In this document: in pieces, positions 1-7,612 of the stretch | Layout: each line of letters starts with the position of its first letter | Position numbering within the stretch: the stretch's first letter is position 1 | NCBI GenBank assembly: GCA_022710725.1 | Contig: JAKLGK010000006.1 | Span: 186,001-250,000, forward strand | Reading direction: 5' to 3' | Source: Verrucomicrobiota bacterium | Lineage (GTDB): Bacteria; Verrucomicrobiota; Kiritimatiellia; CAIQIC01; JAGNIJ01 | DNA: 64,000 bases | Program-made: the position numbers and the translations under genes | The notes under the pieces: model-generated | Told to the model about the DNA's origin: nothing | The model's input: only the letters and a program-made list of their open reading frames with translations | The model's database searches: none

Positions 1-1559
1 GACGGATCGAGGGCGACGGCGCGGCGATAGGCGTCGATCGCGTCCGCGCGGCGGCCCCCCTGCTCGAGCAGCACGCCCAGGCTGTTCCACGCGTCCACCA
101 TCCGCGGATCGATCTCCGTCGCGCGGCGAAGACAGGCCTCGGCCTCGGCGGGCCGGCCTTCCGCGGCCAGGCGCTGGCCGGCCGCCCAGTTCCGCTCCGC
201 CTCGAACGCGAGTTGCTCCTCGGGATACGCGCGCGCGACGCTGGTCAGCGCGGCCGCGGCCGCGAGCGCCGCGAGCGCCCCGGCCAGGCGCGTCCGGTTA
301 GCGCGCTGCTCCCAGAGCCAGGCCAGGCCGAGAGCCGCGGCGACCGCCAGCGCCGGGACCGCGGGCGCGCGGTAGCGGTCGGAGACGAAGACCGCGATCA
401 CCGCGGGCGAATACAGCAGAAGGAACAGCCACGCCGCGCCCAGCTGCCGGCGACGCGCGGCCAACCCGAGCAGGGCGAGGGGCAGGAGCAGCCCGAAGGG
501 GAATCCGAACCCGCCGGCCTTCCAGAGCAGCGGCTTCAGGACGGGCGCGGCTTCGCGCAGCGAGTAGAGGTCGTGGTTGCGGGGGATCTCCCGCGAGCAG
601 AGGAAGCGGGCGGCCTTTTGCAGCAGCCCGGCCGCGAAGGCGCCGGGCTGGGAGCGGGCGTACCCGGCGACCTTGTTCCGGAAGTAGTCGGATTGATCCC
701 AGATGTCCGAAAGGCCCGCGCGCTGCGGCTCGCGGATCAACTCCATCCACTCGACGCCGGGGCGGATGGAGACCGTTTCGATCCATCGCGGGTTGTTGCC
801 GAGGTAAAGGTTCAGGCCGGAGCTGGAGGGGAACGCGGTGAACCGGCCCGTGTGCTGGCGGCCGAACGCCGCCGCCGGCAGGAGGACGGCCAGCAGGCCC
901 ATCGCCAGCGTGCCGGCCGTGTCCAGGCCGGCCTTCCAGCCGTACCGCCGGACCCGGAGGGCGGTGAGCCACAGGCCCGCGCCGAGCGTAAAGGGCAGGA
1001 ATGTCGGCCGGGTGAGCGCGGCCAGGCCGCCGGCGACGCCCAGCGCCGCGAGCGTCCCGGGCCGCGGCTCGGTCTGCGCGCGCTGGAGCAGCCAGAGCAG
1101 CAGGGCGGTCCAGAACACGGCCCAGCCCTCCGAAAGCAGGTCGGCTTCCAGGGCGATCACGGGCCCGTACAAGGCCAGGATCAGCCCCGCCGCGACGGCC
1201 GTGAGGCGCCCGCCCAGCCGGCGCGTGAGAAAGTAGACCAGGACACAGGCCGCCGCGCCCAGCACGGCCTGGAGCATCCGCGCCGCGAGCAGCGAGGGGC
1301 CGAATGCGCGGAAAACCACGGAAAGCCAGAGCGGGTAGAAGATCGGCTGCCAGAACAGCGCCTCGCCCGCCGGCGCGCCGGCCGCCAGCGCCCGGGCCTG
1401 GTCGGCGTAGGAAGCCGCGTCGACAATGGGAACGCCGTACAGCGGGTGGGCGTGGAGGGGAAGCAGGACCGCCAGCCGGGCGAGCAGGGCGACGAGGAAG
1501 ATCGCCGGCGCGCCGCCGCGCGCGAAAAGGCGGCCGGCCGCTGTCGGGGCTGGGTCCAT
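1..1559 (-). CDS. GT39/ArnT-like membrane glycosyltransferase with C-terminal TPRs (partial)
   Basis: The reading frame starts at the ATG at 1557-1559 and runs off the left edge, so the C-terminus is missing. About 519 codons are visible. The N-terminus has a hydrophobic segment, then a polar loop with PIVDAASYADQARAL, and further on FWQPIFYPLW and ALEADLLSEGWAVFWTA. This layout is typical of the dolichyl-phosphate-mannose mannosyltransferase (PMT/GT39, ArnT-like) family, which moves a sugar from a polyprenyl-phosphate donor in the inner membrane. Several more membrane segments follow. The last visible ~60 residues are soluble and match tetratricopeptide repeats (DAWNSLGVLLEQGG, DAIDAYRRAVALDP). 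PMT-plus-TPR architecture is common in environmental bacteria. The acceptor cannot be told from sequence. Confidence 0.8.
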   Translation of the reverse strand, partial: MDPAPTAAGRLFARGGAPAIFLVALLARLAVLLPLHAHPLYGVPIVDAASYADQARALAAGAPAGEALFWQPIFYPLWLSVVFRAFGPSLLAARMLQAVLGAAACVLVYFLTRRLGGRLTAVAAGLILALYGPVIALEADLLSEGWAVFWTALLLWLLQRAQTEPRPGTLAALGVAGGLAALTRPTFLPFTLGAGLWLTALRVRRYGWKAGLDTAGTLAMGLLAVLLPAAAFGRQHTGRFTAFPSSSGLNLYLGNNPRWIETVSIRPGVEWMELIREPQRAGLSDIWDQSDYFRNKVAGYARSQPGAFAAGLLQKAARFLCSREIPRNHDLYSLREAAPVLKPLLWKAGGFGFPFGLLLPLALLGLAARRRQLGAAWLFLLLYSPAVIAVFVSDRYRAPAVPALAVAAALGLAWLWEQRANRTRLAGALAALAAAAALTSVARAYPEEQLAFEAERNWAAGQRLAAEGRPAEAEACLRRATEIDPRMVDAWNSLGVLLEQGGRRADAIDAYRRAVALDP

Positions 1560-1619
1560 GCGGGACCGACTCTACTCCCTTCCGCCGGGCGCCGGTAGGC
1601 TGTTTTTGTCGGAAAAGCC

Positions 1620-1648
1620 TTGGATGCGCAGGACCGTACGATTATACA
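1620..1648 (+). promoter_or_regulatory. sigma70-like promoter for the omptin gene
   Basis: TTGGAT at 1620-1625 is followed after exactly 17 bp by TATACA at 1643-1648. The expected start site would be near 1655, about 45 nt before the ATG at 1700. A strong ribosome binding site, GAGGAGG, lies just upstream of that ATG. Read by eye only. Confidence 0.5.
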
Positions 1649-1699
1649 TAGCGGGCAGAGCGCGACCGTGTTCGCGGCAATCGCAACGAGGAGGACAAC

Positions 1700-2653
1700 A
1701 TGATTCGCGGATCGGCCTGGGTGTCGATGTGCTCGGCCTTGCTGGTGCTGGCGGGGGCGCAGGTGTCGCTGGCGCTGCACGCTTCGCAGGACCCGTTGCT
1801 GGAACCGTCCAAGGAAAAGCCATACGCCTTTTCGCTGCGCGGCTCGGTGGGCCTGCTGGACGGCCAGGCCGACGAGCTGGTCTACGAGCCGGAGATGGAC
1901 GACTACAAGTTGAGCGAATTGAACTGGGATCTGTCCGGGCTGGCCATGGGCGGCGCCGTGCTCTCCGCGGCCGCCGGCAAGCTCGGGTGCAACGCGGGAT
2001 TCTGGGTGGCCCTCACCCAGGGCGACGGGGAGATGAAGGACTACGACTGGTTCATTCCGGGCATGGACTGGACCGACTACTCCCGCAGCGAGGTGGACGT
2101 CGAAAGCGCCTACAGCCTGGATATCAACGCCAATTACCTGATCTACGGCCGGCCGGAGATCGGGATCCGCGGCGTGCTGGGCTTCAAGCACGACTACTGG
2201 GAGTGGAGCGACAGCGGGCAGGAATTCATCTACAGCACCTTCGGCTTCCGCGACACCATCGGGAGCTTCGAGGGGCAGAACGTCATCGATTACCAGCAGA
2301 CCTTCGACATCCCCTACGTCGGCCTGAACCTGGACGGGCGCGCCGGCCCGCTGGGCTGGAACGCCTACGCCCTCTACAGCCCGCTGGTCAGCGCCGAGGA
2401 CAAAGACCATCACATCCTGCGGGATCTGCATTTCGAGGAGGACTTCGACGGCGGCGATTTCTTCGCGCTCGGCGTGTCCGGGAGTTACCGGATCGGCAAG
2501 CAGTTCTTCCTGTCCGGCGCCGTGGACTACCAGGACATTCCCGAGATCACGGGCGACATGCTGATCGTGGAGGACGGCGAATCGTACGAGGACAGCGCCG
2601 GCATCGCGAACAACAACCTGATGGTCTCGCTGGCCTTCGGCTGGCTCCTGTAA
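1700..2653 (+). CDS. omptin-family outer-membrane aspartyl protease homologue
   Basis: This 317-residue protein has a signal peptide (residues 1 to ~27) and then a barrel-like sequence that aligns by eye with E. coli OmpT along its length. Shared stretches include the LNWDLSGLAMGGA region (OmpT LDWKFNNAAIIKGA), DYDWFIPGMDWTDYSRS (OmpT DQDWMDSSNPGTWTDESRH), FGFRDTIGSF (OmpT EGFRDDIGSF) and IDYQQTFDIPYVGL (OmpT IGYKQRFKMPYIGL). The omptin catalytic residues are present: Asp114 and Asp116 in DYD match OmpT Asp83/Asp85, and Asp236/His238 in DKDHH match Asp210/His212. Omptins cut proteins at dibasic sites at the cell surface and need LPS. It starts at an ATG with a GAGGAGG site and precedes an exported acetolactate decarboxylase by 9 bp. 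Confidence 0.85.
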   Translation: MIRGSAWVSMCSALLVLAGAQVSLALHASQDPLLEPSKEKPYAFSLRGSVGLLDGQADELVYEPEMDDYKLSELNWDLSGLAMGGAVLSAAAGKLGCNAGFWVALTQGDGEMKDYDWFIPGMDWTDYSRSEVDVESAYSLDINANYLIYGRPEIGIRGVLGFKHDYWEWSDSGQEFIYSTFGFRDTIGSFEGQNVIDYQQTFDIPYVGLNLDGRAGPLGWNAYALYSPLVSAEDKDHHILRDLHFEEDFDGGDFFALGVSGSYRIGKQFFLSGAVDYQDIPEITGDMLIVEDGESYEDSAGIANNNLMVSLAFGWLL

Positions 2654-2662
2654 ACGGGTCTC

Positions 2663-3484
2663 ATGATCAGGATCTTCGGCATAGGGCTGGCCGCCGGGCT
2701 GGCGCTGCTGGCCCCGGGTTGCGCGCACCGCGCCGCCCGGGGGCCCGATCTCGTCACCCAGTATTCGGTGATCGATGCCCTCCTGGCCGGCGACTATGAC
2801 GGCCGCCTGCCGTGCTCGGAGCTGCGGCGGCACGGCGATTTCGGCATCGGGACCTTCGACAAGCTGGACGGCGAGATGACCCTGCTGGGCGGCGCGGTGT
2901 ATGCCATCCGGGCCGACGGGCGCGTGGAAAAGGCGCCCGGCGCCGAGACCACCCCGTTTGCGACGGTAGCCTTCTTCCATCCGGATCAATATGAAGGCCG
3001 GCCGCTGTCCGGCCTCACGTACGCGGCCTTCCAGGAGGACTTGAGCCGGCAGTTGCCCACGCCGAACCACTTCTATGCCGTGTGGGCCTACGGCCGCTTC
3101 CACCGCGTCACGACCCGTTCCGTGCCCCGGCAGGCGCCGCCCTACGTTCCGCTGGCGGAGGTCACGAAGAACCAGTCCGTTTTCGAATTCACCGACGTGG
3201 AGGGGAACCTGGTCGGCTTCTGGAGCCCGCCGTTCGCCAAGGGCGTGAACGTGCCGGGTTGGCATTTCCACTTCCTGACCCGCGAGCGGACCGGGGGCGG
3301 GCACGTCCTGGATTTCGAATTGCGCGATGGGGCCGCGTGGCTCGACGGCAAATCGGCGGTCACCGTGCTGCTGCCGGATGCCGGCGATTTTTTGCGGACC
3401 GATCTGGCCCCGGACCGCGCGGAGGAACTGCGCCGCGTCGAAACGGATCCCCTGAAAGCCGGCGCTTCGGCGGGGGATCGATAG
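2663..3484 (+). CDS. budA: alpha-acetolactate decarboxylase, predicted lipoprotein
   Basis: The protein (273 aa) converts acetolactate to acetoin. Family signatures are clear: QYSVIDALLAGDYDG, HGDFGIGTFDKLDGEM, TPFATVAFF, RSVPRQAPPYVPLAEV and NVPGWHFHFLT. The zinc ligands are predicted as His201, His203 and His214 (GGGHVLDF). The first 20 residues form a signal peptide with a lipobox ending LLAPGC, so Cys20 is a likely lipidation site and the enzyme would be outside the cytoplasm. Exported forms are known in Gram-positive bacteria; a lipidated form in a Gram-negative is less usual. It follows the omptin gene closely and probably shares its transcript. No acetolactate synthase gene is nearby. 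Confidence 0.9.
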   Translation: MIRIFGIGLAAGLALLAPGCAHRAARGPDLVTQYSVIDALLAGDYDGRLPCSELRRHGDFGIGTFDKLDGEMTLLGGAVYAIRADGRVEKAPGAETTPFATVAFFHPDQYEGRPLSGLTYAAFQEDLSRQLPTPNHFYAVWAYGRFHRVTTRSVPRQAPPYVPLAEVTKNQSVFEFTDVEGNLVGFWSPPFAKGVNVPGWHFHFLTRERTGGGHVLDFELRDGAAWLDGKSAVTVLLPDAGDFLRTDLAPDRAEELRRVETDPLKAGASAGDR

Positions 3485-3587
3485 CCGAGCTCGTTTTTTC
3501 ATGGCGGTCTTTCTTGACGCGGGCGTCGTTCTTGAGTAAAAGGAAATAGATTCGCGACGGTGCCGGGTGGAGGGTGAAAGGAGAGCG

Positions 3588-3938
3588 ATGGCGAATCCCG
3601 AACTCAAGATGTTCACGGAACAGATCGGCAACGTCACGGTGGTCACCGTGGCGGGGCCGGTGGATTCCGCCACCATCGAGCAGTTCCGCATGGCCCTCGA
3701 TCCCGTCGCGGCGAAGCCCGGCGGATATGTCCTGCTGGATTGCCAGGAATTGACCTACATCAACAGCCGCGGCCTCGGCCTGCTGGCCAAGTATCACCGG
3801 ACCTGCTTCGGCCACCTCGGCTGGTTCGCCCTCTGCAACGTCAACCGGAAGCTTGTCCGCACCATGGACCTGCTGGGCCTGGGGTCCCTGCTGAAGTTCT
3901 ACGACACGCGCGACGCGGCCCTCGCGGCCAAGCCGTAA
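3588..3938 (+). CDS. STAS-domain protein (anti-sigma factor antagonist-like)
   Basis: This single-domain STAS protein has 116 residues, similar to SpoIIAA/RsbV. The signature DCQELTYINSRGLGLLAKYH carries Ser60 at the position phosphorylated in anti-anti-sigma factors. I chose the ATG at 3588 over the in-frame GTG at 3567 because a GAAAGGAGA ribosome site lies just before it. No partner kinase (RsbW/SpoIIAB type) or PP2C phosphatase is encoded in the window, so its circuit is unknown. It converges on the tonB gene, 16 bp away. Confidence 0.85.
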   Translation: MANPELKMFTEQIGNVTVVTVAGPVDSATIEQFRMALDPVAAKPGGYVLLDCQELTYINSRGLGLLAKYHRTCFGHLGWFALCNVNRKLVRTMDLLGLGSLLKFYDTRDAALAAKP

Positions 3939-3954
3939 GCCGCCCCGCCATCGC

Positions 3955-4635
3955 TCAACGCCCGGTCATGCGATAGGTGATCGGCACCTGCGCCTGGATT
4001 TCCGCGGCCAGCCGGTTGGTTCCGAGCGGGCTCGCCGCCGCCCGCCGCAGGATGGCCTGCGCGCCCTCCGCCAGCCGCCCCGAGCCCGTGTTCGACACGA
4101 CCTCCGACCCGATGATCTCCGCGCCGGCGCTGATGCGCACGCGCAGGGTCACGGTCCCGGTCTCCTTGGAGAAACGGGCGCCTCCGGGATAGAACTTGTT
4201 TTCCTCGATCCGCCGGCGCAGCTCGCCGAACCATTGCTCTTGGATCGCCTCCTCCCGGCCGGCGTCGCCCGGGGTTTCCACCGGCGGCTGCTCGGCCTCG
4301 GACGGCGCGGGCGGAATTTCCGGCGGCGCGCTCTCGGGGGCCGGCCCGGGTGCCGGCGCCGATTCCGGCGGGGCGGCCGGTTCGGGCTCCGAGGCGGGAG
4401 GCGGCGGTTCGAGGGCCGGCGGCTCCGGGGGCGGGGCGGCCACGGCGGGGACCGGCGCCAGGGCGAGGCGCAGCGCGGTTTCCGGAAACAGCTCGACCTC
4501 GCCCGACCGCGGCCCTGTCCATTCCCATGCCAGGAGCGGGAGGATTCCCGCGAGCAGGACCGCCAGCCCGATTACCGTGCAGGCGCGATCGGCGGGATCC
4601 GGCCGGCTATTCGGGCTGCGCGGTGATGAGCACAT
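3955..4635 (-). CDS. tonB: TonB-family energy transducer
   Basis: The 226-residue protein has one N-terminal membrane helix (about residues 22-38), a long Pro/Glu/Ala-rich periplasmic spacer (about 60-120) and a C-terminal TonB/TolA-like domain (IEENKFYPGGARFSKETGTVTLRVRI, then PITYRMTGR at the end). It passes proton-motive energy from ExbB-ExbD to an outer-membrane receptor. It overlaps the end of exbD by 29 bp, and the exbB-exbD-tonB order is standard. The likely client is the TonB-dependent receptor encoded at 7613-9604 in the same orientation. Confidence 0.9.
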   Translation of the reverse strand: MCSSPRSPNSRPDPADRACTVIGLAVLLAGILPLLAWEWTGPRSGEVELFPETALRLALAPVPAVAAPPPEPPALEPPPPASEPEPAAPPESAPAPGPAPESAPPEIPPAPSEAEQPPVETPGDAGREEAIQEQWFGELRRRIEENKFYPGGARFSKETGTVTLRVRISAGAEIIGSEVVSNTGSGRLAEGAQAILRRAAASPLGTNRLAAEIQAQVPITYRMTGR

Positions 4636-4999
4636 CGTTTCTCCCGCAGGCGCGCATCCGGTCGAGCACGGAGATAAACGACTGGAACGGCGCGGCGCGG
4701 TCCACGTGCAGTTCCACCGGCTGTTCCGTTGCCGCCTCCAGCCGGGCCGGCAGGTCCGCGAGGGCCAGCGGCGCGCCGAGATGGAACAGCGCGCCCTGCG
4801 CGTCGACGGAAAAAACGAGCCGGGGCGGGTCGTTCGGAACGGGCGCCGCCGTCGCGGCGGCGGGCAGGGTCACCCGCAGCGCCGGCTGGCTGAAGGTCGA
4901 GGCCAGGATGAAGAACAGCAGCAGCATGAAGATGACGTCGATCAGCGGCGTCAGGTCGATGTCCGCCTCGAATTCCTGCTCCAGGAAGTGGTCGTCCAT
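4607..4999 (-). CDS. exbD: ExbD/TolR biopolymer transport protein
   Basis: This is the 130-residue ExbD/TolR subunit of the TonB energising complex. One membrane helix near the N-terminus carries the family motif DLTPLIDVIFMLLLFFIL; its Asp is the expected proton-path residue. A periplasmic domain follows. The ATG at 4999 gives the usual ~16 residues before the TPLID motif. A GTG at 5047, preceded by GGGAG and overlapping exbB, is a possible alternative start. It lies between exbB and tonB. Confidence 0.9.
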   Translation of the reverse strand: MDDHFLEQEFEADIDLTPLIDVIFMLLLFFILASTFSQPALRVTLPAAATAAPVPNDPPRLVFSVDAQGALFHLGAPLALADLPARLEAATEQPVELHVDRAAPFQSFISVLDRMRACGRNDVLITAQPE

Positions 5000-5018
5000 G
5001 GGATGAAAGCCTGCTTCC

Positions 5019-5621
5019 TTACCGGCCCGGCGTCGCGCCGCCGTCACCTCGCTCCCGGCTGCGCCCTGCGTATTCCATCAGCTCGACCTGGAACCCGTTG
5101 ATCTTCATCCGGAAGAAGTAATAGAAGCACAAGACCGGGATCGTGATGGTCAGCCCCTGGATCGTGGTGATCAGGGCCTCCCAGATGCCCCTCGCCAGCA
5201 GGGCCGGGTCGGCCGCTGTCTGCGCGCTGATGATCCGGAACACCTTGGAGATGCCCAGGACGGTCCCCAGCAGGCCGAGAAGGGGGGAGATCACCGAGAT
5301 CAGCCGGAGCAGCGTCATGGCGCGGTTGACCTTCCGGAAGTGGTTGTGGAAGAGGAAAGCCAATTCGGCGCGCAGGCCCTCGGCGCCGCGGCCCGCGTGC
5401 GGCCGCGCGGCCAGGTAGATGCGGACCAGCGGATTGCCCGGGCTGGAATCCGCCGCCGTTTCCGGCCCGTTCTCCAGGCGCGCGGCGAAGCGGCGGAACA
5501 CGTGGCCGGTCCAGAGCAGGTAGAGGAGGTACTTCGCGCACAGGTACAGCGCCGCCGCGGCGACGAATACGAGGGCGACGCCTGCGGCCCCGATGTAGTG
5601 GTATATCTGGCAAAAGGTCAT
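5019..5621 (-). CDS. exbB: MotA/TolQ/ExbB proton channel protein
   Basis: This is the 200-residue ExbB/TolQ-type subunit. It has three membrane segments (about residues 10-35, 108-130 and 150-172). The conserved core LLRLISVISPLLGLLGTVLGISKVF and the third-helix region IWEALITTIQGLTITIPVL match the family. With ExbD it forms the inner-membrane proton-driven motor for TonB. It is followed by exbD and tonB and preceded by the multi-TM gene at 5679-6704, all on the minus strand. Confidence 0.9.
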   Translation of the reverse strand: MTFCQIYHYIGAAGVALVFVAAAALYLCAKYLLYLLWTGHVFRRFAARLENGPETAADSSPGNPLVRIYLAARPHAGRGAEGLRAELAFLFHNHFRKVNRAMTLLRLISVISPLLGLLGTVLGISKVFRIISAQTAADPALLARGIWEALITTIQGLTITIPVLCFYYFFRMKINGFQVELMEYAGRSRERGDGGATPGR

Positions 5622-5678
5622 TTCCGTTTTCCCCCGGCCTGTTCGACCGTTCCGCTCATCCCTATAAGCGCTCCGCGA

Positions 5679-6704
5679 TCACGGATCGTTCGCCAGCGCC
5701 CGCACGACGAGCTGCACCAGGAACCGTTTCCAGCGGCGCAGGCCGCGGCGGTCGCCGCTTTGCGCCCAGGCGGCGGCCGCCGCGCGGCGCAGGCCCGGGA
5801 GTTGGCTCATGGCCCGCGTCACGTCGGCGCCGTAGACGCTTTGTTCCCGCCGCTGGAACCGCGCCAGCCCCCACCGGATGACCGGGCGGGCGGCCAGCAT
5901 CCAGATCCCGACGACCAGCGCGGCGCGCAACAGCACCTTCATCCCGCGCGCCAGCCCGCCCTCGCCGGGCGAGATCAGCGTCACCGCGAGCAGCAGCGCG
6001 GCGAGCACGAGGCCCGCCCGGAACGGGGTGCGGTGCCACCACGGCTTGGCCGCCGGCCCGGCGGGCAGGTCCGGCGCCGCCGGCGCCGCGGGCTCGGGCG
6101 GCGGGAGTTCCTCCAGGGCCCGGTCGATCTCGCGGGGAATCGCGCCCGCCAGCCAGCCGGTCACGAGCCCGCCGAGCGTGTAGTAGCCGAGGTAGAGGGT
6201 CAGGACCCAGCCCGTCGGCGAGAGCGCGCCCGGGCCGCCGCCGAACATCCCGATGATCCAGCGGCCGACGGCGTCCACGCTGTCCCAGAGCGGCGCGCCG
6301 TACAGCAGCGTCATGACCACGAGCTTCTGCACCGCGCCCTGCCAGAGGGCCAGCAGGCCCAGGATCAGCGCCGCGAGCCGGGGCGCGGGCAGATATCCGA
6401 ACAGCAGGGCGCCGGCCAGGCCCTGGAACGCGACGGCGGCGTAGGCGGGCAGGGGCGTGTGGGGGCTGGCGGCGGCCTTGACCAGCAGCACGATCACCGT
6501 GGCCTTCAGCAGCGCCGCAGCCTTCCGCTCCGCGAAGTGCGCGATCAGCGCGATCAGCACCACCGCCGTCGAGCCGACGACGATCCCGGTGAACGGGATC
6601 TTCATGGCGTGGATCAGGCCGCCGAGCCCGGCCTCGTTCAGCGCCCACAGCGCCGTCAGCCGCTCCACCGCCCGGGGATGGTCTCCTCCGCCACTATTCA
6701 CCAT
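5679..6704 (-). CDS. multi-pass membrane protein of the TonB cassette, function unknown
   Basis: This 341-residue integral membrane protein was not firmly recognised. It has about six hydrophobic segments in the first ~190 residues (for example IVVGSTAVVLIALIAHFAE and LGYYTLGGLVTGWLAGAIP), a Pro/Ala linker near 200-220, two more helices (about 228-250 and 260-275) and a basic C-terminal tail. The N-terminal half looks broadly like a small-molecule substrate-binding membrane component such as an ECF S-component; that is inference. It lies between a methyltransferase and exbB, so a role in moving the substrate of the TonB receptor across the inner membrane is plausible. The ATG start sits in a TGGTGAATGGTGAATAG-type repeat, so the true start could be further in. 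Confidence 0.6.
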   Translation of the reverse strand: MVNSGGGDHPRAVERLTALWALNEAGLGGLIHAMKIPFTGIVVGSTAVVLIALIAHFAERKAAALLKATVIVLLVKAAASPHTPLPAYAAVAFQGLAGALLFGYLPAPRLAALILGLLALWQGAVQKLVVMTLLYGAPLWDSVDAVGRWIIGMFGGGPGALSPTGWVLTLYLGYYTLGGLVTGWLAGAIPREIDRALEELPPPEPAAPAAPDLPAGPAAKPWWHRTPFRAGLVLAALLLAVTLISPGEGGLARGMKVLLRAALVVGIWMLAARPVIRWGLARFQRREQSVYGADVTRAMSQLPGLRRAAAAAWAQSGDRRGLRRWKRFLVQLVVRALANDP

Positions 6705-6718
6705 TCACCATCCACTCT

Positions 6719-7528
6719 TCACTTCTTCTCCCACCCCAGCATCGCCCACTCGAAATCGTGGCGGTACTGCGCCCGGCCCTGCTCGTCGCGCGGCAGCGTC
6801 CGGTAGAATTCCCGCAATCGCTTCTGCTCCTTCGTCGAGAGCGGGCCGATCCGCCAGCGGACGGCCTCCAGGAACTCGCTCGCGGAGCCGTAGGTGACGC
6901 CGCCCCGGCTGCGCAGGAAATCCACCCGCGCTCGGATGCCCATCTGGTACAGGATGTTCACGGCATAGATATAATCGGGCCGCGGCTCGAGCGCCTGGTC
7001 GAGCCGCTCCATCACGTCCGGCCCCAGGTAGCTGCCCCCGGCGTGGAGCGTCACGTAGCACCGCTTCCGGGCCTGCCGGTTCATCTTCTCCAGCGCGCCC
7101 CGCAGGTCGTCGACGCCCAGGGCGCGCGAACAGATCACCAGGTCCGCGGGCGGCACGCCCTTCCACGAATCGGTCCACGAGAGCAGGAGCATCTCGATGT
7201 TGCTCACGCCGGCGCGTCGCGCGTGGGCGTCGAGGTGGCGGAGCATCTCCCGCGAGAAGTCGATGGCCGTGACCTTGCGGAGCCGCCGGGCGAGGGGGAT
7301 CGCCAGGTTGCCGACCCCGCACCCGATGTCGAGCGCGGTCCGGAGGCCGTCGAAGTTCACGCGGTCGAGGAAGGCCTGGTTGTAGTCGCTGGTCAGGTCG
7401 CGCCGGCTCCGCTGCTCGGCGCGCCGGTCCCAGTCGGCCGGCGCCCGCGCGCCGAACGATGAGCGGCGGCATTGATCACGGTAGAGCGCGTTGAAGTCGA
7501 TGTCGTGGAAGGCGTCTTTCTTCAGCAT
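6719..7528 (-). CDS. class I SAM-dependent methyltransferase
   Basis: The 269-residue protein has a Rossmann-fold methyltransferase core. Motif I is ALDIGCGVGNLAIPLARR, followed by the acidic end of strand 2 (VTAIDFSREMLRHLD) and a motif IV region (PPADLVICSRALGV). The N-terminus (FNALYRDQCRRSSFG) and the C-terminus do not point to a known substrate. An AAGGGAA ribosome site precedes the ATG. Its place between a TonB-dependent receptor and exbBD-tonB suggests it acts on the imported compound or on a secreted metallophore. That link is contextual only. Confidence 0.8.
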   Translation of the reverse strand: MLKKDAFHDIDFNALYRDQCRRSSFGARAPADWDRRAEQRSRRDLTSDYNQAFLDRVNFDGLRTALDIGCGVGNLAIPLARRLRKVTAIDFSREMLRHLDAHARRAGVSNIEMLLLSWTDSWKGVPPADLVICSRALGVDDLRGALEKMNRQARKRCYVTLHAGGSYLGPDVMERLDQALEPRPDYIYAVNILYQMGIRARVDFLRSRGGVTYGSASEFLEAVRWRIGPLSTKEQKRLREFYRTLPRDEQGRAQYRHDFEWAMLGWEKK

Positions 7529-7552
7529 GGGTCCGTTCCCTTGTTGCTTTTT

Positions 7553-7583
7553 AAAAAAGGAGACGCCGCGTCCCCGCGGCGTC
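7553..7583 (-). terminator. intrinsic terminator after the TonB-dependent receptor
   Basis: On the minus strand a perfect 9-bp stem (GACGCCGCG / CGCGGCGTC) with a 4-nt loop is followed by TCC and six T residues. It lies between the receptor stop (7613) and the methyltransferase start (7528). It would end or attenuate the receptor transcript, leaving partial readthrough into the rest of the cassette. Confidence 0.75.
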
Positions 7584-7612
7584 GGGCGGGGCGGGGGCGC
7601 CCCGCCTCCGCG

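Noticed and set aside
1181..3691. 836-residue minus-strand open frame opposite the omptin and acetolactate decarboxylase genes
   Set aside because: Its composition is that of an antisense shadow, it has no recognisable domain, and the plus strand encodes two clear protein families.
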